This document shows, in pieces, positions 7,757 to 16,443 of a stretch of DNA of 46,908 nt (the stretch's first letter is position 1; each line of letters begins with the position of its first letter). This stretch comes from Acidobacteriota bacterium (GTDB taxonomy: Bacteria; Actinomycetota; Acidimicrobiia; Spongiisociales; ZC4RG35). The stretch lies in the NCBI GenBank assembly GCA_022573225.1, contig JACZUI010000016.1, positions 1-46,908 on the forward strand. The letters run 5' to 3'. The translations under genes were made by a program, and so were the position numbers. The notes under the pieces were generated by a model. It searched no databases. It had not been told where the DNA came from and was given only the letters and a program-made list of their open reading frames with translations.

Positions 7757-8839
7757 TTGTCAGTGTTTGATGAGGTGGCCATCACTGGCCATGAGCAGAT
7801 CATCTATGGGTATGACAAGGTATCCGGACTCAAGGCGATTATCGCCATCCACTCCACGGCTCTCGGTCCCGCCCTCGGCGGGACTCGCTTTTTTCCGTAT
7901 CAATCCGAATCCGAGGCACTCGAGGATGTTCTGCGCCTCTCCAAAGGGATGACCTACAAGGCGGCCGCCGCAGGACTCGACCTCGGCGGGGGCAAAGCGG
8001 TCATCATCGGTGACCCCCGAGTGGACAAGTCGGAGCGTCTCTTCCGCGCCTACGGTCGGATCGTCGACTCCCTCGGAGGCCGCTACATCACAGCCGAGGA
8101 CGTCGGCACCACCACCATCGATATGGACCTCGTACGAAGAGAAACACGCTGGGCGCTTGGTCACAGCATGGCCGAAGGTGGCGCCGGTGACCCCTCTCCG
8201 ATAACCGCCCGTGGTCTCTACGCGGCGACGCGCGCCGTCTGTCAGATGCTTTGGGGCGACCCTGAGGTGGCCGGGCGCCGATTTGCGGTGCAGGGAGTCG
8301 GAAAGGTCGGATCCGCATTTGTCCAGCTTCTCGTCGAGGCACGGGCCGAAGTGATCATCTCGGACTCCCAGGAACCGGCCATCAGCGCAGCGGTGGAGAC
8401 ATACGGGGTCAAGAGTGTGCCATCCGACGAGATCCTGAGCGTCGATTGCGACATCTTGTCCCCTTGCGCCCTTGGGGCCGGGATCAACGAAGAGACGATT
8501 CCCACCCTCAACTGCCAGGCCATCGTTGGCAGCGCCAACAACCAACTCGCCACCGATGAAGACGCCGAGCGCCTCATGGAGCGCAACATCCTCTATGCAC
8601 CCGACTTCGTGGTGAACGCAGGTGGTCTGATCAACGTGCACGACGAACTTCGCGGATATTCGAGAATTCGGACGCTCCAGAGCGTGGATTCGATCTTCGA
8701 CGCAACAATGAAGATTCTCGAGACCGCCAAGACAGACGGGACGTCTCCAAACCAAGCGGCCATCAAGGTCGCCGAGGAGCGGATCTACGAAATCGGGGAC
8801 CTGAGACGATTCCGCCGTAGCGGCGACGACGAGAACTGA
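7757..8839 (+). CDS. Leu/Val/Phe/Glu dehydrogenase (branched-chain amino acid dehydrogenase)
   Basis: 360 residues starting at TTG, fixed by AAGGAGG nine nt upstream. Lys68 and Lys80 (SKGMTYKAAAAGLDLGGGK) fall at the exact positions of the substrate-binding and catalytic lysines of leucine dehydrogenase. The Rossmann motif VQGVGKVG binds NAD. The enzyme deaminates a branched-chain or aromatic amino acid to the 2-oxoacid. It is followed after 10 nt by the fused E1 gene, so the pair would run the first two steps of branched-chain amino acid breakdown: oxidative deamination, then decarboxylation. A TAAGAT -10 box lies at 7706-7711. Confidence 0.9.
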   Translation: MSVFDEVAITGHEQIIYGYDKVSGLKAIIAIHSTALGPALGGTRFFPYQSESEALEDVLRLSKGMTYKAAAAGLDLGGGKAVIIGDPRVDKSERLFRAYGRIVDSLGGRYITAEDVGTTTIDMDLVRRETRWALGHSMAEGGAGDPSPITARGLYAATRAVCQMLWGDPEVAGRRFAVQGVGKVGSAFVQLLVEARAEVIISDSQEPAISAAVETYGVKSVPSDEILSVDCDILSPCALGAGINEETIPTLNCQAIVGSANNQLATDEDAERLMERNILYAPDFVVNAGGLINVHDELRGYSRIRTLQSVDSIFDATMKILETAKTDGTSPNQAAIKVAEERIYEIGDLRRFRRSGDDEN

Positions 8840-8849
8840 GCGCCACAGC

Positions 8850-10877
8850 ATGCAGACCCTCGACAACAATCTCAGCCACAAGGATCTGGGACTGACCGAC
8901 GAGCAGATCGTCGAGATGTACCGGCTGATGTTGCTCGCCCGCAGGGTCGACGACCGGATGTGGGCCCTACAACGCCAGGGGCGGGCCGCGTTTGTCCTTG
9001 GCGCCTCCGGTCACGAGGCGGTCCAAGTCGCATCGGTGTTCGCCCTCGACACCGAGAAGGATTGGGTTCTCCCCTACTACCGCGACATGGGTGTCGCCCT
9101 CGCTTGGGGCTTCACCCCCGAAGAGATCTTCCTTGGTGTGTTCGCCAAAAAGACAGACCCGATGTCCGGCGGGCGCCAGCTACCCAGTCACTGGTCCGAC
9201 CCGGACCGACGGGTGCTCACACGGTCGTCGGTCATTGGTTCTCAGTACCCGCATGCAGCGGGAATCGCCCACGCGCTGAAGATTCGTGGCGGCAACGAAG
9301 TGGCCGTGGTCTATGGAGGAGAGGGATCGACTTCGGAAGGCGACTGGCACGAGGCGATGAACTGGGCCGGCATCCACAACCTGCCCTTGATCTTCGTCAT
9401 CGAAAACAACCAATACGCCATTTCGGTGCCAACTGACGAAGAGGTGGCGGGCGTCCTCGCTGACCGTGCCCTGGGATATGGCTTCCCGGGTGTTGCCGTC
9501 GACGGGAACAACCCGCTCGAGGTGATCCAGACGATGCAGGAGGCGGTGGCCCGGGCTCGCGCCGGCGAGGGCCCGACCCTCATCGAGGCCGAGACATATC
9601 GCTACTACGCCCACACTTCTGATGACAACGACACCCTGTACCGCACTCGTGAGGAGGTCGAGACCTGGCGCAAGCGTGATCCGGTCGCCTGGCTCCGTCA
9701 GTACTTGATCGAGAGTCGGTTGCTCACAGAGGCTGAAGAAGGCGATCTCGATCGCGAGTTGGTCAACCTTCTCGCCGATGCTGTGGAGAAGGCCGAAGCG
9801 GCGCCAAACCCGGATGAACCCACCTCTCGCGTGTACGCCAAAGTCATCGAGATCGGCCCACCCGCCACCGAGCCGGAGGAGGTGCCGGAGGGCGAGACGG
9901 TCAACTTGGTAACTGCGATCAACCGAACCCTTCATGAGATTCTCGAGGCACATGACGACGCCATCCTCTTCGGTGAAGACGTCGCCCGAAAGAAGGGTGG
10001 GGTCTTCAAGGCCACCCAAGAACTGACTGAGCGGTTCGGCGCCGAAAGGTGTTTCAACACCCCGATTGCCGAGTCGTCAATTATCGGAGTCGCCATCGGG
10101 ATGGCTGCGGCCGGATACCGGCCGCTCCCCGAGATCCAGTTTGCCGATTACATCCACCCGGCGTTCAACCAGATCGTGTCCGAGGCGTCTCGAATCAGTT
10201 ATCGGTCGGATGGTCGTTGGAATGTCCCAATCGTGATCCGGACTCCCTATGGAGCCGGCATACATGGAGCGCTCTACCACAGTCAGTCGATCGAGGCCTA
10301 CTACGCACACGTCCCTGGCCTCAAGGTGGTGATTCCCTCTACTCCGGCCGACGTCAAAGGCCTCCTGCACACCGCTTTCGAAGACCCCGATCCGGTGATG
10401 TTCCTCGAACCTAAGAAGCTGTATCGACTGGCCAGGGGCCCGTTCCCAGACCACGAGTTTCGCGTGCCGTTGGGCAGGGCGGCCATTCGGCATCTTGGTA
10501 CCGACGTGACGATCATTGCTTACGGGGCAATGGCTCACTTCGCCATGGACGCAGTCCCGATTCTCGAGGGGCTGGGCGTCAGCCCAGAGGTGATCGACCT
10601 GCGGAGCCTCAAACCTCTCGACTGGCCCACCATCGAGGCCTCGATCAGGAAGACCTCGCGAGCACTCATCGTCCATGAGGACAACGAGTTCGTCGGCTAC
10701 GGTGCGGAGATCGCCGCGCAGATCGCCGACAAGGCCTTCGAATGGCTCGATGCCCCCGTTCGGCGTTACGCCCTCACCGACGTTCCTGCGATGCCTTACG
10801 CCGGCTCGTTGGAGAACTCGCTATACCCGACACCCGAAGGAATCGTCCGCCACGCTCAGGACCTGGCCAAATACTGA
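8850..10877 (+). CDS. 2-oxoacid dehydrogenase E1, alpha and beta subunits fused
   Basis: 675 residues. Residues 1 to about 330 are the E1 alpha part, with the thiamine diphosphate motif from GGEG (157) to ENN (185-187). Residues from about 345 are the E1 beta part, with FGEDVARKKGGVF, the helix IAESSIIGVAIG and a C-terminal transketolase fold. The alpha HTSDDNDTLYR stretch is typical of branched-chain 2-oxoacid dehydrogenases. It decarboxylates a 2-oxoacid and passes the acyl group to the lipoyl group of E2. The upstream branched-chain amino acid dehydrogenase supports 2-oxoisovalerate-type substrates. No E2 or E3 gene is in the window, and the two subunits are usually separate genes. Confidence 0.88.
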   Translation: MQTLDNNLSHKDLGLTDEQIVEMYRLMLLARRVDDRMWALQRQGRAAFVLGASGHEAVQVASVFALDTEKDWVLPYYRDMGVALAWGFTPEEIFLGVFAKKTDPMSGGRQLPSHWSDPDRRVLTRSSVIGSQYPHAAGIAHALKIRGGNEVAVVYGGEGSTSEGDWHEAMNWAGIHNLPLIFVIENNQYAISVPTDEEVAGVLADRALGYGFPGVAVDGNNPLEVIQTMQEAVARARAGEGPTLIEAETYRYYAHTSDDNDTLYRTREEVETWRKRDPVAWLRQYLIESRLLTEAEEGDLDRELVNLLADAVEKAEAAPNPDEPTSRVYAKVIEIGPPATEPEEVPEGETVNLVTAINRTLHEILEAHDDAILFGEDVARKKGGVFKATQELTERFGAERCFNTPIAESSIIGVAIGMAAAGYRPLPEIQFADYIHPAFNQIVSEASRISYRSDGRWNVPIVIRTPYGAGIHGALYHSQSIEAYYAHVPGLKVVIPSTPADVKGLLHTAFEDPDPVMFLEPKKLYRLARGPFPDHEFRVPLGRAAIRHLGTDVTIIAYGAMAHFAMDAVPILEGLGVSPEVIDLRSLKPLDWPTIEASIRKTSRALIVHEDNEFVGYGAEIAAQIADKAFEWLDAPVRRYALTDVPAMPYAGSLENSLYPTPEGIVRHAQDLAKY

Positions 10878-10925
10878 GTCGCGCATTCGAGCGTGTGCAC
10901 GTCAAACCTAAGGTCTCTCCCACAA

Positions 10926-12650
10926 ATGTCACTGCTCACTCATCTAAGCGACATCGTCGGCCAGGCATTCTCCGATCTCGGCCTGCCCACCGAACTCGGA
11001 GCAGTCGTTCCCTCGCAGCGACGTGAGTTGGCCCAGTTCCAATCCAACGGGGCGATGGCCGGGGCCAAGCTGGAGGCTCGTCCCCCCAGGGAGATAGCCC
11101 AGGATGTCATCGACCGGATCGCCACGCACGAAGAGTTCAAGACGGTTGATATCGCCGGTCCCGGCTTCATCAATCTGACTCTGACGGACGGGGCACTCGC
11201 TTCTTGGGCGGCTGCGACCGCGGCCGACGATCACCTCGGCTTCGCCGTGGCCGCCGAGCCATCGACAGTGGTCGTCGACTATGCCGGCCCCAATGTGGCG
11301 AAGGCGATGCACGTCGGTCATCTACGCGCGACCATCATCGGAGATTCCCTCGCTCGCCTTTTCGACTTCGCAGGGCACAACGTCATCAGAGATCCCCACT
11401 TCGGCGATTGGGGATTTCAAATGGGGCTCCTCATCGCAGCCGTCGAGGATGACGGTGTCGACCCGACCTCCATCACGCTTGACGACCTTCAGCGGATCTA
11501 CCCCCCGGCGTCAGAGCGGGCACGTCAGGATGACGCCTTCGCCGATCGGGCCCGCGAGGCCACCGTGCGCCTCCAGCAGGGCGACCCCGGCCACCGCGCC
11601 ATCTGGAAGCAGATGAAGAGCGCCTCCGAGGTGTCTCAACGCGCCAATTTCGCCGCCCTGGGAGTCAATTTCGACCTTTGGTACGGAGAATCTGATGTCC
11701 ACGACCGGATCGCACCAATGATCGAAGCCATGAGGGAGTCGGGTGTGGCCGAGGAGTCCGATGGTGCACTCGTCGTCCGCGTCGCAGAAGAGGATGACAA
11801 TCGGGAATTCCCGCCGCTGATCCTCCAAACCTCAGCCGGTGGCTTCCTCTATTCGACGACCGATCTGGCAACGATCGACATGCGGAATCAGGAACTCGGA
11901 GCCGACCTCTGCTTGTACGTCGTCGACCGTCGTCAGACCGATCATTTTGTCCAGGTCTTTCGGGCTGCCTACAGGTCCGGTGTCGCTCCTCAAAGCATGG
12001 TGTTGGAGCACATCGGCTTCGGAACAATGAACGGACCGGATGGAAAGCCATTCAAGACGAGAGAGGGCGGTGTGGTCCGCCTTGCCGACGTGATCAAACT
12101 GGTGACCGATGCTGCTCGCGACCGGCTCGACGAGGCTCATCTAGCCGAGGAGTATCCCGATGAAGAGCGAGACCGCATCGCCGCCTTGGTGGGAGTGGCC
12201 GCCCTGAAGTTCGGGGACCTGATCAACAACCGTGCCTCCGACTACATCCTCGACCTCGACAGATTCAGCTCATTCGAAGGGAAGACTGGCCCATATCTGC
12301 AGTACGCGGCGGTGAGAATCAAGTCGATACTGAGGAAGGCCACGGTGTTGGGCCTGGCACCGGGAGACATCATTGACCCGGGCGCGGACTCCGAAAGGGA
12401 GCTGGTACTGGAACTGCTCAACTTTCCCGAAGTCGTGGAAAGAGCGATCGCTCTGAGGGCGCCCAACCACATCGCAGAGTACGCGCATACCGTGGCCGCT
12501 CGATACAACCGCTTCTATGACGAGTGTCACATCCTCTCTGAGGAGGACGCAGGACGGCAGGGATCATGGCTGGCAGTCTCCAGCTGGGCCCTGGCCACCC
12601 TGAGCATCCTCCTCGACCATCTGGGGATTGAGATTCCCGACAGGATGTAG
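10926..12650 (+). CDS. argS: Arginyl-tRNA synthetase
   Basis: 574 residues, class I synthetase that charges tRNA-Arg. The HIGH-type motif is in YAGPNVAKAMHVGHLRATII, followed by GDWGFQMGLL. The KMSKS region is relaxed (GKPFKTREGG), as is common in ArgS. An anticodon-binding DALR domain ends the protein. I chose ATG at 10926; a TAAGGT box stands 11 nt upstream, so the leader would be very short. An in-frame GTG at 10893 is an alternative but adds residues without similarity. It overlaps no neighbour and is followed 3 nt later by an acetyltransferase gene. Confidence 0.93.
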   Translation: MSLLTHLSDIVGQAFSDLGLPTELGAVVPSQRRELAQFQSNGAMAGAKLEARPPREIAQDVIDRIATHEEFKTVDIAGPGFINLTLTDGALASWAAATAADDHLGFAVAAEPSTVVVDYAGPNVAKAMHVGHLRATIIGDSLARLFDFAGHNVIRDPHFGDWGFQMGLLIAAVEDDGVDPTSITLDDLQRIYPPASERARQDDAFADRAREATVRLQQGDPGHRAIWKQMKSASEVSQRANFAALGVNFDLWYGESDVHDRIAPMIEAMRESGVAEESDGALVVRVAEEDDNREFPPLILQTSAGGFLYSTTDLATIDMRNQELGADLCLYVVDRRQTDHFVQVFRAAYRSGVAPQSMVLEHIGFGTMNGPDGKPFKTREGGVVRLADVIKLVTDAARDRLDEAHLAEEYPDEERDRIAALVGVAALKFGDLINNRASDYILDLDRFSSFEGKTGPYLQYAAVRIKSILRKATVLGLAPGDIIDPGADSERELVLELLNFPEVVERAIALRAPNHIAEYAHTVAARYNRFYDECHILSEEDAGRQGSWLAVSSWALATLSILLDHLGIEIPDRM

Positions 12651-12653
12651 GAG

Positions 12654-13496
12654 ATGGACTTGGTCGTCAGATCGGCGCGATCAGACGATCTGGCGTCGAT
12701 CTCTACCTGGACGAAGGACACCTTCGAATGGGGCGACTACGTGCCCGAGCGACTCCCCCAGTGGATGGACGATCCCGAATCCGAGATCCTCGTCTGTGTT
12801 GACGCCGCCGATGTGCCACTCGCAATCGTTCATGTCCGAATGCTCGCCACAACGGAAGGATGGCTCGAGGCAGCGCGCGTCCACCCCGACCACAAACGAT
12901 CTGGGATGGGCACGGCGCTCAACCACGCCGGAGTCGAGTGGGCGCGATCTCGCGGTGCCAGGGTGGTCCGGTTGGCCACAGAGACCGGCAACTTGGCCGC
13001 CCGGAAGCAGGTCGAGAAACTCGGGTACCGAGCAGGATCGTCGTGGGTGACGGCCTTCATGGAAGCTGACAGGTCATTTCGGGCTGAGATCGCGGCGCGC
13101 CTGGCCAAGTCGGCCTCGATCGACGTTGACAGCGCCTGGATGTTCTGGTCGACCAGCGAGTTGGGGGGTGCGGGACGGAGCCTGCTCAGCGAGGGTTGGC
13201 AGTGGCGAGAAGCGCGTGTGGACGACCTGACGGCAGCTGCCCGAGACGATCGCCTCTTTCAGTCGCCGGCGGGTTGGGTGATGTTCCGATCCGACGGTTC
13301 CGATCTCGAGACGATGTGGCTTGCCTCGTCTCCCGAAGACCTCCCGCGCCTTCTCGAAGGGATCAAGGATCTGGCCGCGACACAAGGGGCCGATCAACTG
13401 GTGGTGAAAGTTCCCGGGCTTGATTGGGCGAGTGAGGCATTGCGGCGGGCCCAGTTCAGCGTCTCGGACATCCTCGTGTACTACAAAGGAGTCTGA
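12654..13496 (+). CDS. GNAT-family N-acetyltransferase, two-part
   Basis: 280 residues. The first 150 form a GNAT domain with motif A ARVHPDHKRSGMGTALNHAG and the B-region AARKQVEKLGY. The second half (from about residue 155) repeats a weaker GNAT-like layout ending in AQFSVSDILVYYKG, so this may be a double-GNAT protein. It begins 3 nt after the argS stop, with a GGAG in the spacer, so it is probably co-transcribed with argS. Substrate unknown. It converges on the membrane protein gene with no gap. Confidence 0.8.
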   Translation: MDLVVRSARSDDLASISTWTKDTFEWGDYVPERLPQWMDDPESEILVCVDAADVPLAIVHVRMLATTEGWLEAARVHPDHKRSGMGTALNHAGVEWARSRGARVVRLATETGNLAARKQVEKLGYRAGSSWVTAFMEADRSFRAEIAARLAKSASIDVDSAWMFWSTSELGGAGRSLLSEGWQWREARVDDLTAAARDDRLFQSPAGWVMFRSDGSDLETMWLASSPEDLPRLLEGIKDLAATQGADQLVVKVPGLDWASEALRRAQFSVSDILVYYKGV

Positions 13497-14090
13497 TCAG
13501 GTGATGGTGGCCATGGCGGCAACCGCCCACACCACGAACATGGCGGGAATGTCGAGATTCGGCATCCAGGACACCTTGCCGGCCCCCCATCGCATCAGCA
13601 ACGAGAGCGGCACTCCGAGGAGGGGCATGACAGTCATGCCTGCGATTCCGACGGCTTCCAGACCGCGGGTCGCCTGGTGTAGCGGTGCGGGCAATCCGTC
13701 GAGCAAGCGCGAGAGGAACCCAAAGGCCAGGACGGCCAGAAAACCCACGCCAAAGACAGCCAGAGTCCTCCCGATGCCAACCTCCCAGAGTTTGAACCCA
13801 ACCAGCCGGCGGCCACGGCCCAGCGGTCCTTCCGATGCAACGCCAAGACAGAAGAGCCCGACCACCGCGATAACAAGAGCCGAGGCGAGCATGGCTCCAG
13901 AAGAAAGGTCCTCGGGGATGACATTCACCAATTCGAACCCGGCCAGCAGGACCGCTACCGCCAGGCCTACCAGAAGGCTTCCCAAAACCATCAGGCCGAC
14001 GTCCAACATCGTCCCGGACGCCCCATAGCCCAGGATCGCGTAGCGTTTGATCATCCCGAACGCCGCCGACCGGGGTGCTGCCTCGCTCAT
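13497..14090 (-). CDS. Hypothetical membrane protein
   Basis: 197 residues with about five hydrophobic segments (near residues 28-54, 66-85, 107-127, 144-165 and 181-195). No catalytic motif or recognised family. Its ATG overlaps the stop of glcF by 4 nt (14087-14090), so it is the last gene of the glcDEF transcript. A link to glycolate or lactate transport or membrane anchoring is possible from position only. Confidence 0.65.
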   Translation of the reverse strand: MSEAAPRSAAFGMIKRYAILGYGASGTMLDVGLMVLGSLLVGLAVAVLLAGFELVNVIPEDLSSGAMLASALVIAVVGLFCLGVASEGPLGRGRRLVGFKLWEVGIGRTLAVFGVGFLAVLAFGFLSRLLDGLPAPLHQATRGLEAVGIAGMTVMPLLGVPLSLLMRWGAGKVSWMPNLDIPAMFVVWAVAAMATIT

Positions 14091-15343
14091 GACGGGTCTT
14101 TCACCGCAGCGACGTTAACTCGGGTCCGAGCTGCCTCGATGGCATCGAGATACCACTCGATTGGGTGGCGAATCTCGACCTCATCGCCGAGGGCTGACCT
14201 CATCTGCATTTCGCACCCGGAGTTTGCCGACGCCACTCGCTTCACACCCGTCGAACGAATCTGCTCGGCCTTTTGGTTTCCGAGCTCCTGAGATGCCTCC
14301 GGTTGGAGAATGGTGTAGAGGCCGGCGGCGCCACAGCACATGCCGGCCGGGTCAATCTCAACTACCTGATATCCGGCCGCCTCCAGAATCGCCCTCGGCT
14401 CGGCGGTGACTCTCTGGGCATGGCGGAGATGACAGGGATCCTGGATTCCGATCTCCCCGTTGTCGGTCTCGACCCGAGGCAGCAAGCCTCTCTCGATCGC
14501 CTCCGCGATGGCGACGGTGATGTCGATCGACCTGGAACCAACTGATTCGCCGTCGTCCGCCCAGTGGGCGTACTCGCGCAGGTGGGCCGAACAGCCTGCC
14601 GCGGTGGCCACAATCATGTCATAGCCGTCGAAGGCCGGCGTGTTGATCGCGGCCAGAGATCTGGCCTCCGGCGCTTTGCCGTCATGGGCGGCCAGGGCGC
14701 CGCAGCAGGTCTGAGCAAGAGGAGCCTCGACCCGGTACCCCGCCATCTCCAGGAGCTCGATCGCGGCGCGGTTCGTCGGGCGGAACCACTGATCCTGGAC
14801 ACAGCCGGAGAGCAAGCCGACCGACCCAGCCGCGCCGCTTCCGCCAGAGTGGCCGACCGAAGCGTCGCTGCGCCCTCTGAGGGGGCGAAGACCCGACGTG
14901 AGGCGTCGATAACGACGTGGTGCCAGCTCGGTCAATCGGAGCATCTGGGCGAACCCGAGAAGTGTCGACCCGACGTTGAGGGTTCCCCGCGACCCAAGCA
15001 GCGACCCCAACAGGAACGCCCGCAACCGATGCGACGCAGACGGGCGCTGGGCGACGATCTCGGCACGAGTCCCCTCCAATGCTCGACCATACGGGACCAT
15101 CCCCGGGCACACCGGCTCACAGGCCCGGCAACCGAGACAGAAATCCATGATGTGCTCAAAGGTCTCGTCCACCTCGAACAGACCGTCACGAACCGCGTTC
15201 ATCGCCTGGAGCCGGCCGCGGGGCGAAGCGGTCTCTTTTCCGGTCAGACGAAAGGTTGGACATAGGGGAAGGCACAGCCCGCACTGAACACACGCGTCCA
15301 GCTCTTGGTCGGTTGGGTGCTCTTCGGTTACCCACCCCATCAC
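14087..15343 (-). CDS. glcF: Glycolate oxidase iron-sulfur subunit
   Basis: 418 residues. Two 4Fe-4S ferredoxin motifs stand at the N-terminus: Cys18, 21, 24, 28 (CVQCGLCLPLCP) and Cys69, 72, 75, 79 (CLGCRACEPVCP). Two CCG domains follow (TCCGALAAHDG and MCCGAAGLY). This is the GlcF layout, which takes electrons from the flavin subunits to the quinone pool. It overlaps glcE by 4 nt at its start and the membrane protein gene by 4 nt at its end. With glcD and glcE it would oxidise glycolate (or a related 2-hydroxyacid) to glyoxylate. Confidence 0.9.
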   Translation of the reverse strand: MMGWVTEEHPTDQELDACVQCGLCLPLCPTFRLTGKETASPRGRLQAMNAVRDGLFEVDETFEHIMDFCLGCRACEPVCPGMVPYGRALEGTRAEIVAQRPSASHRLRAFLLGSLLGSRGTLNVGSTLLGFAQMLRLTELAPRRYRRLTSGLRPLRGRSDASVGHSGGSGAAGSVGLLSGCVQDQWFRPTNRAAIELLEMAGYRVEAPLAQTCCGALAAHDGKAPEARSLAAINTPAFDGYDMIVATAAGCSAHLREYAHWADDGESVGSRSIDITVAIAEAIERGLLPRVETDNGEIGIQDPCHLRHAQRVTAEPRAILEAAGYQVVEIDPAGMCCGAAGLYTILQPEASQELGNQKAEQIRSTGVKRVASANSGCEMQMRSALGDEVEIRHPIEWYLDAIEAARTRVNVAAVKDPS

Positions 15344-16443
15344 AGGCCTCCTGCCAAACGGCCCGGGTTGATGATTCGTCTCGGATCGAACTGGGCAATG
15401 ACCCGCCGTTGCAGCTCGATGGCGGGTGGTGGCTCTCCCCAGGGGTCGAAATCGGGCAAGGAGGCCGGTGGCGACTCGGTCACTACCAGCCTGCCACCTA
15501 TCCCCTCCGCCCAGGATCTGAGCGCGCCGGCTCCTTGACGCGAGTCGGAAGCGAGCCGGATGTCACCGACACCGTGAACAGCCAGGTAACGCCAACCACC
15601 CGGCAACTTGGCGATCGCCTCGCTGGTGTTTGCCGGGGGCACTCGAAGCGACCAGCGGAGAGACCCGGCGGGGTCGACCGGCCAATCGAGACCCGGGATC
15701 TCCTCGCCTCGTAGCCGGCCACTTACAGCCTCTACCTCCGACTCCGTGCCCCATATGAATACCGCCTTCCGATCATCACTCTCCAGCACGGCCAGAGGGC
15801 GGCTGACTACGTCTGCCGCAGATACGTCGTCGACTATCACGGTCATCGCTGCCGGGGGCACCGGCCAAAGCTTGAGACAGATCGAGGTGATCACACCAAG
15901 AGACCCGAAGGCGCCCACCACCAGACGCGGAAGGTCATAGCCGGTCACATTCTTGACCACCCGGCCACCCGCCCGGACCACCCGCCCATCCCCAGTGACC
16001 AGGGTCACCTCCAGCACTCGCTCCCTGGTGCCGTAGAGACGTCCCCGACGAAGTGACGACATCCCCGCCGAAATGGCTCCTCCCACCGTGGAGGAGCCCG
16101 GTACCTCAGGAAGAACGGCGGTCTGGGATCGCTCGGCGAGCATTCCCTCGAGACGCTCAATCGGCATTCCGCCGCCTACCACAACCGTCAAGTCCTCGGG
16201 GTTCCAAGCCTCGGTTTGATCGAACCGGCCCATCGACAAAACGATCTCTGGTTGTCGTGGTGATCCGTATCCGTGGTGAGTCCCGCCGCCGAGAACATCG
16301 ACCACCTTGTTGGAATCCGACGCATAGCGAAGGACTGAGGCCACTTCATCGTTGGTCGACGGGGCAACCGCCAAGACATCTGCGGGCACACCGGCTATCT
16401 CGGCTTCAAGTCGCATGATGTCACCGGGGTGGGTCACACCCAA
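15340..16443 (-). CDS. glcE: Glycolate oxidase FAD-binding subunit
   Basis: 367 residues, FAD-binding oxidase of the PCMH/VAO fold, GlcE type. The FAD-binding region has VLGGGTHHGYG, VGGGMPIERLE and the PGSSTVGGAIS stretch, then GRVVKNVTGYDLPRL. It ends with FDPRRIINPGRL, typical of the family. It overlaps glcD by 10 nt and glcF by 4 nt, so the three subunits are translated together. In-frame alternative starts exist near residue 10 (MRLEAEIAG); if that one is used, the overlap with glcD disappears. Confidence 0.88.
   Translation of the reverse strand: MGVTHPGDIMRLEAEIAGVPADVLAVAPSTNDEVASVLRYASDSNKVVDVLGGGTHHGYGSPRQPEIVLSMGRFDQTEAWNPEDLTVVVGGGMPIERLEGMLAERSQTAVLPEVPGSSTVGGAISAGMSSLRRGRLYGTRERVLEVTLVTGDGRVVRAGGRVVKNVTGYDLPRLVVGAFGSLGVITSICLKLWPVPPAAMTVIVDDVSAADVVSRPLAVLESDDRKAVFIWGTESEVEAVSGRLRGEEIPGLDWPVDPAGSLRWSLRVPPANTSEAIAKLPGGWRYLAVHGVGDIRLASDSRQGAGALRSWAEGIGGRLVVTESPPASLPDFDPWGEPPPAIELQRRVIAQFDPRRIINPGRLAGGL

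Noticed and set aside
7760-8881. Long open frame of 373 codons on the minus strand
   Set aside because: It is antisense to the Leu/Val dehydrogenase gene, whose catalytic lysines and ribosome site are clear; GC-rich codon bias makes such mirror frames.
16099-16112. GGTACCTCAGGAAG, similar to part of the dispersed repeat
   Set aside because: It lies inside glcE, lacks the GCGCCA palindrome and is probably coincidence.
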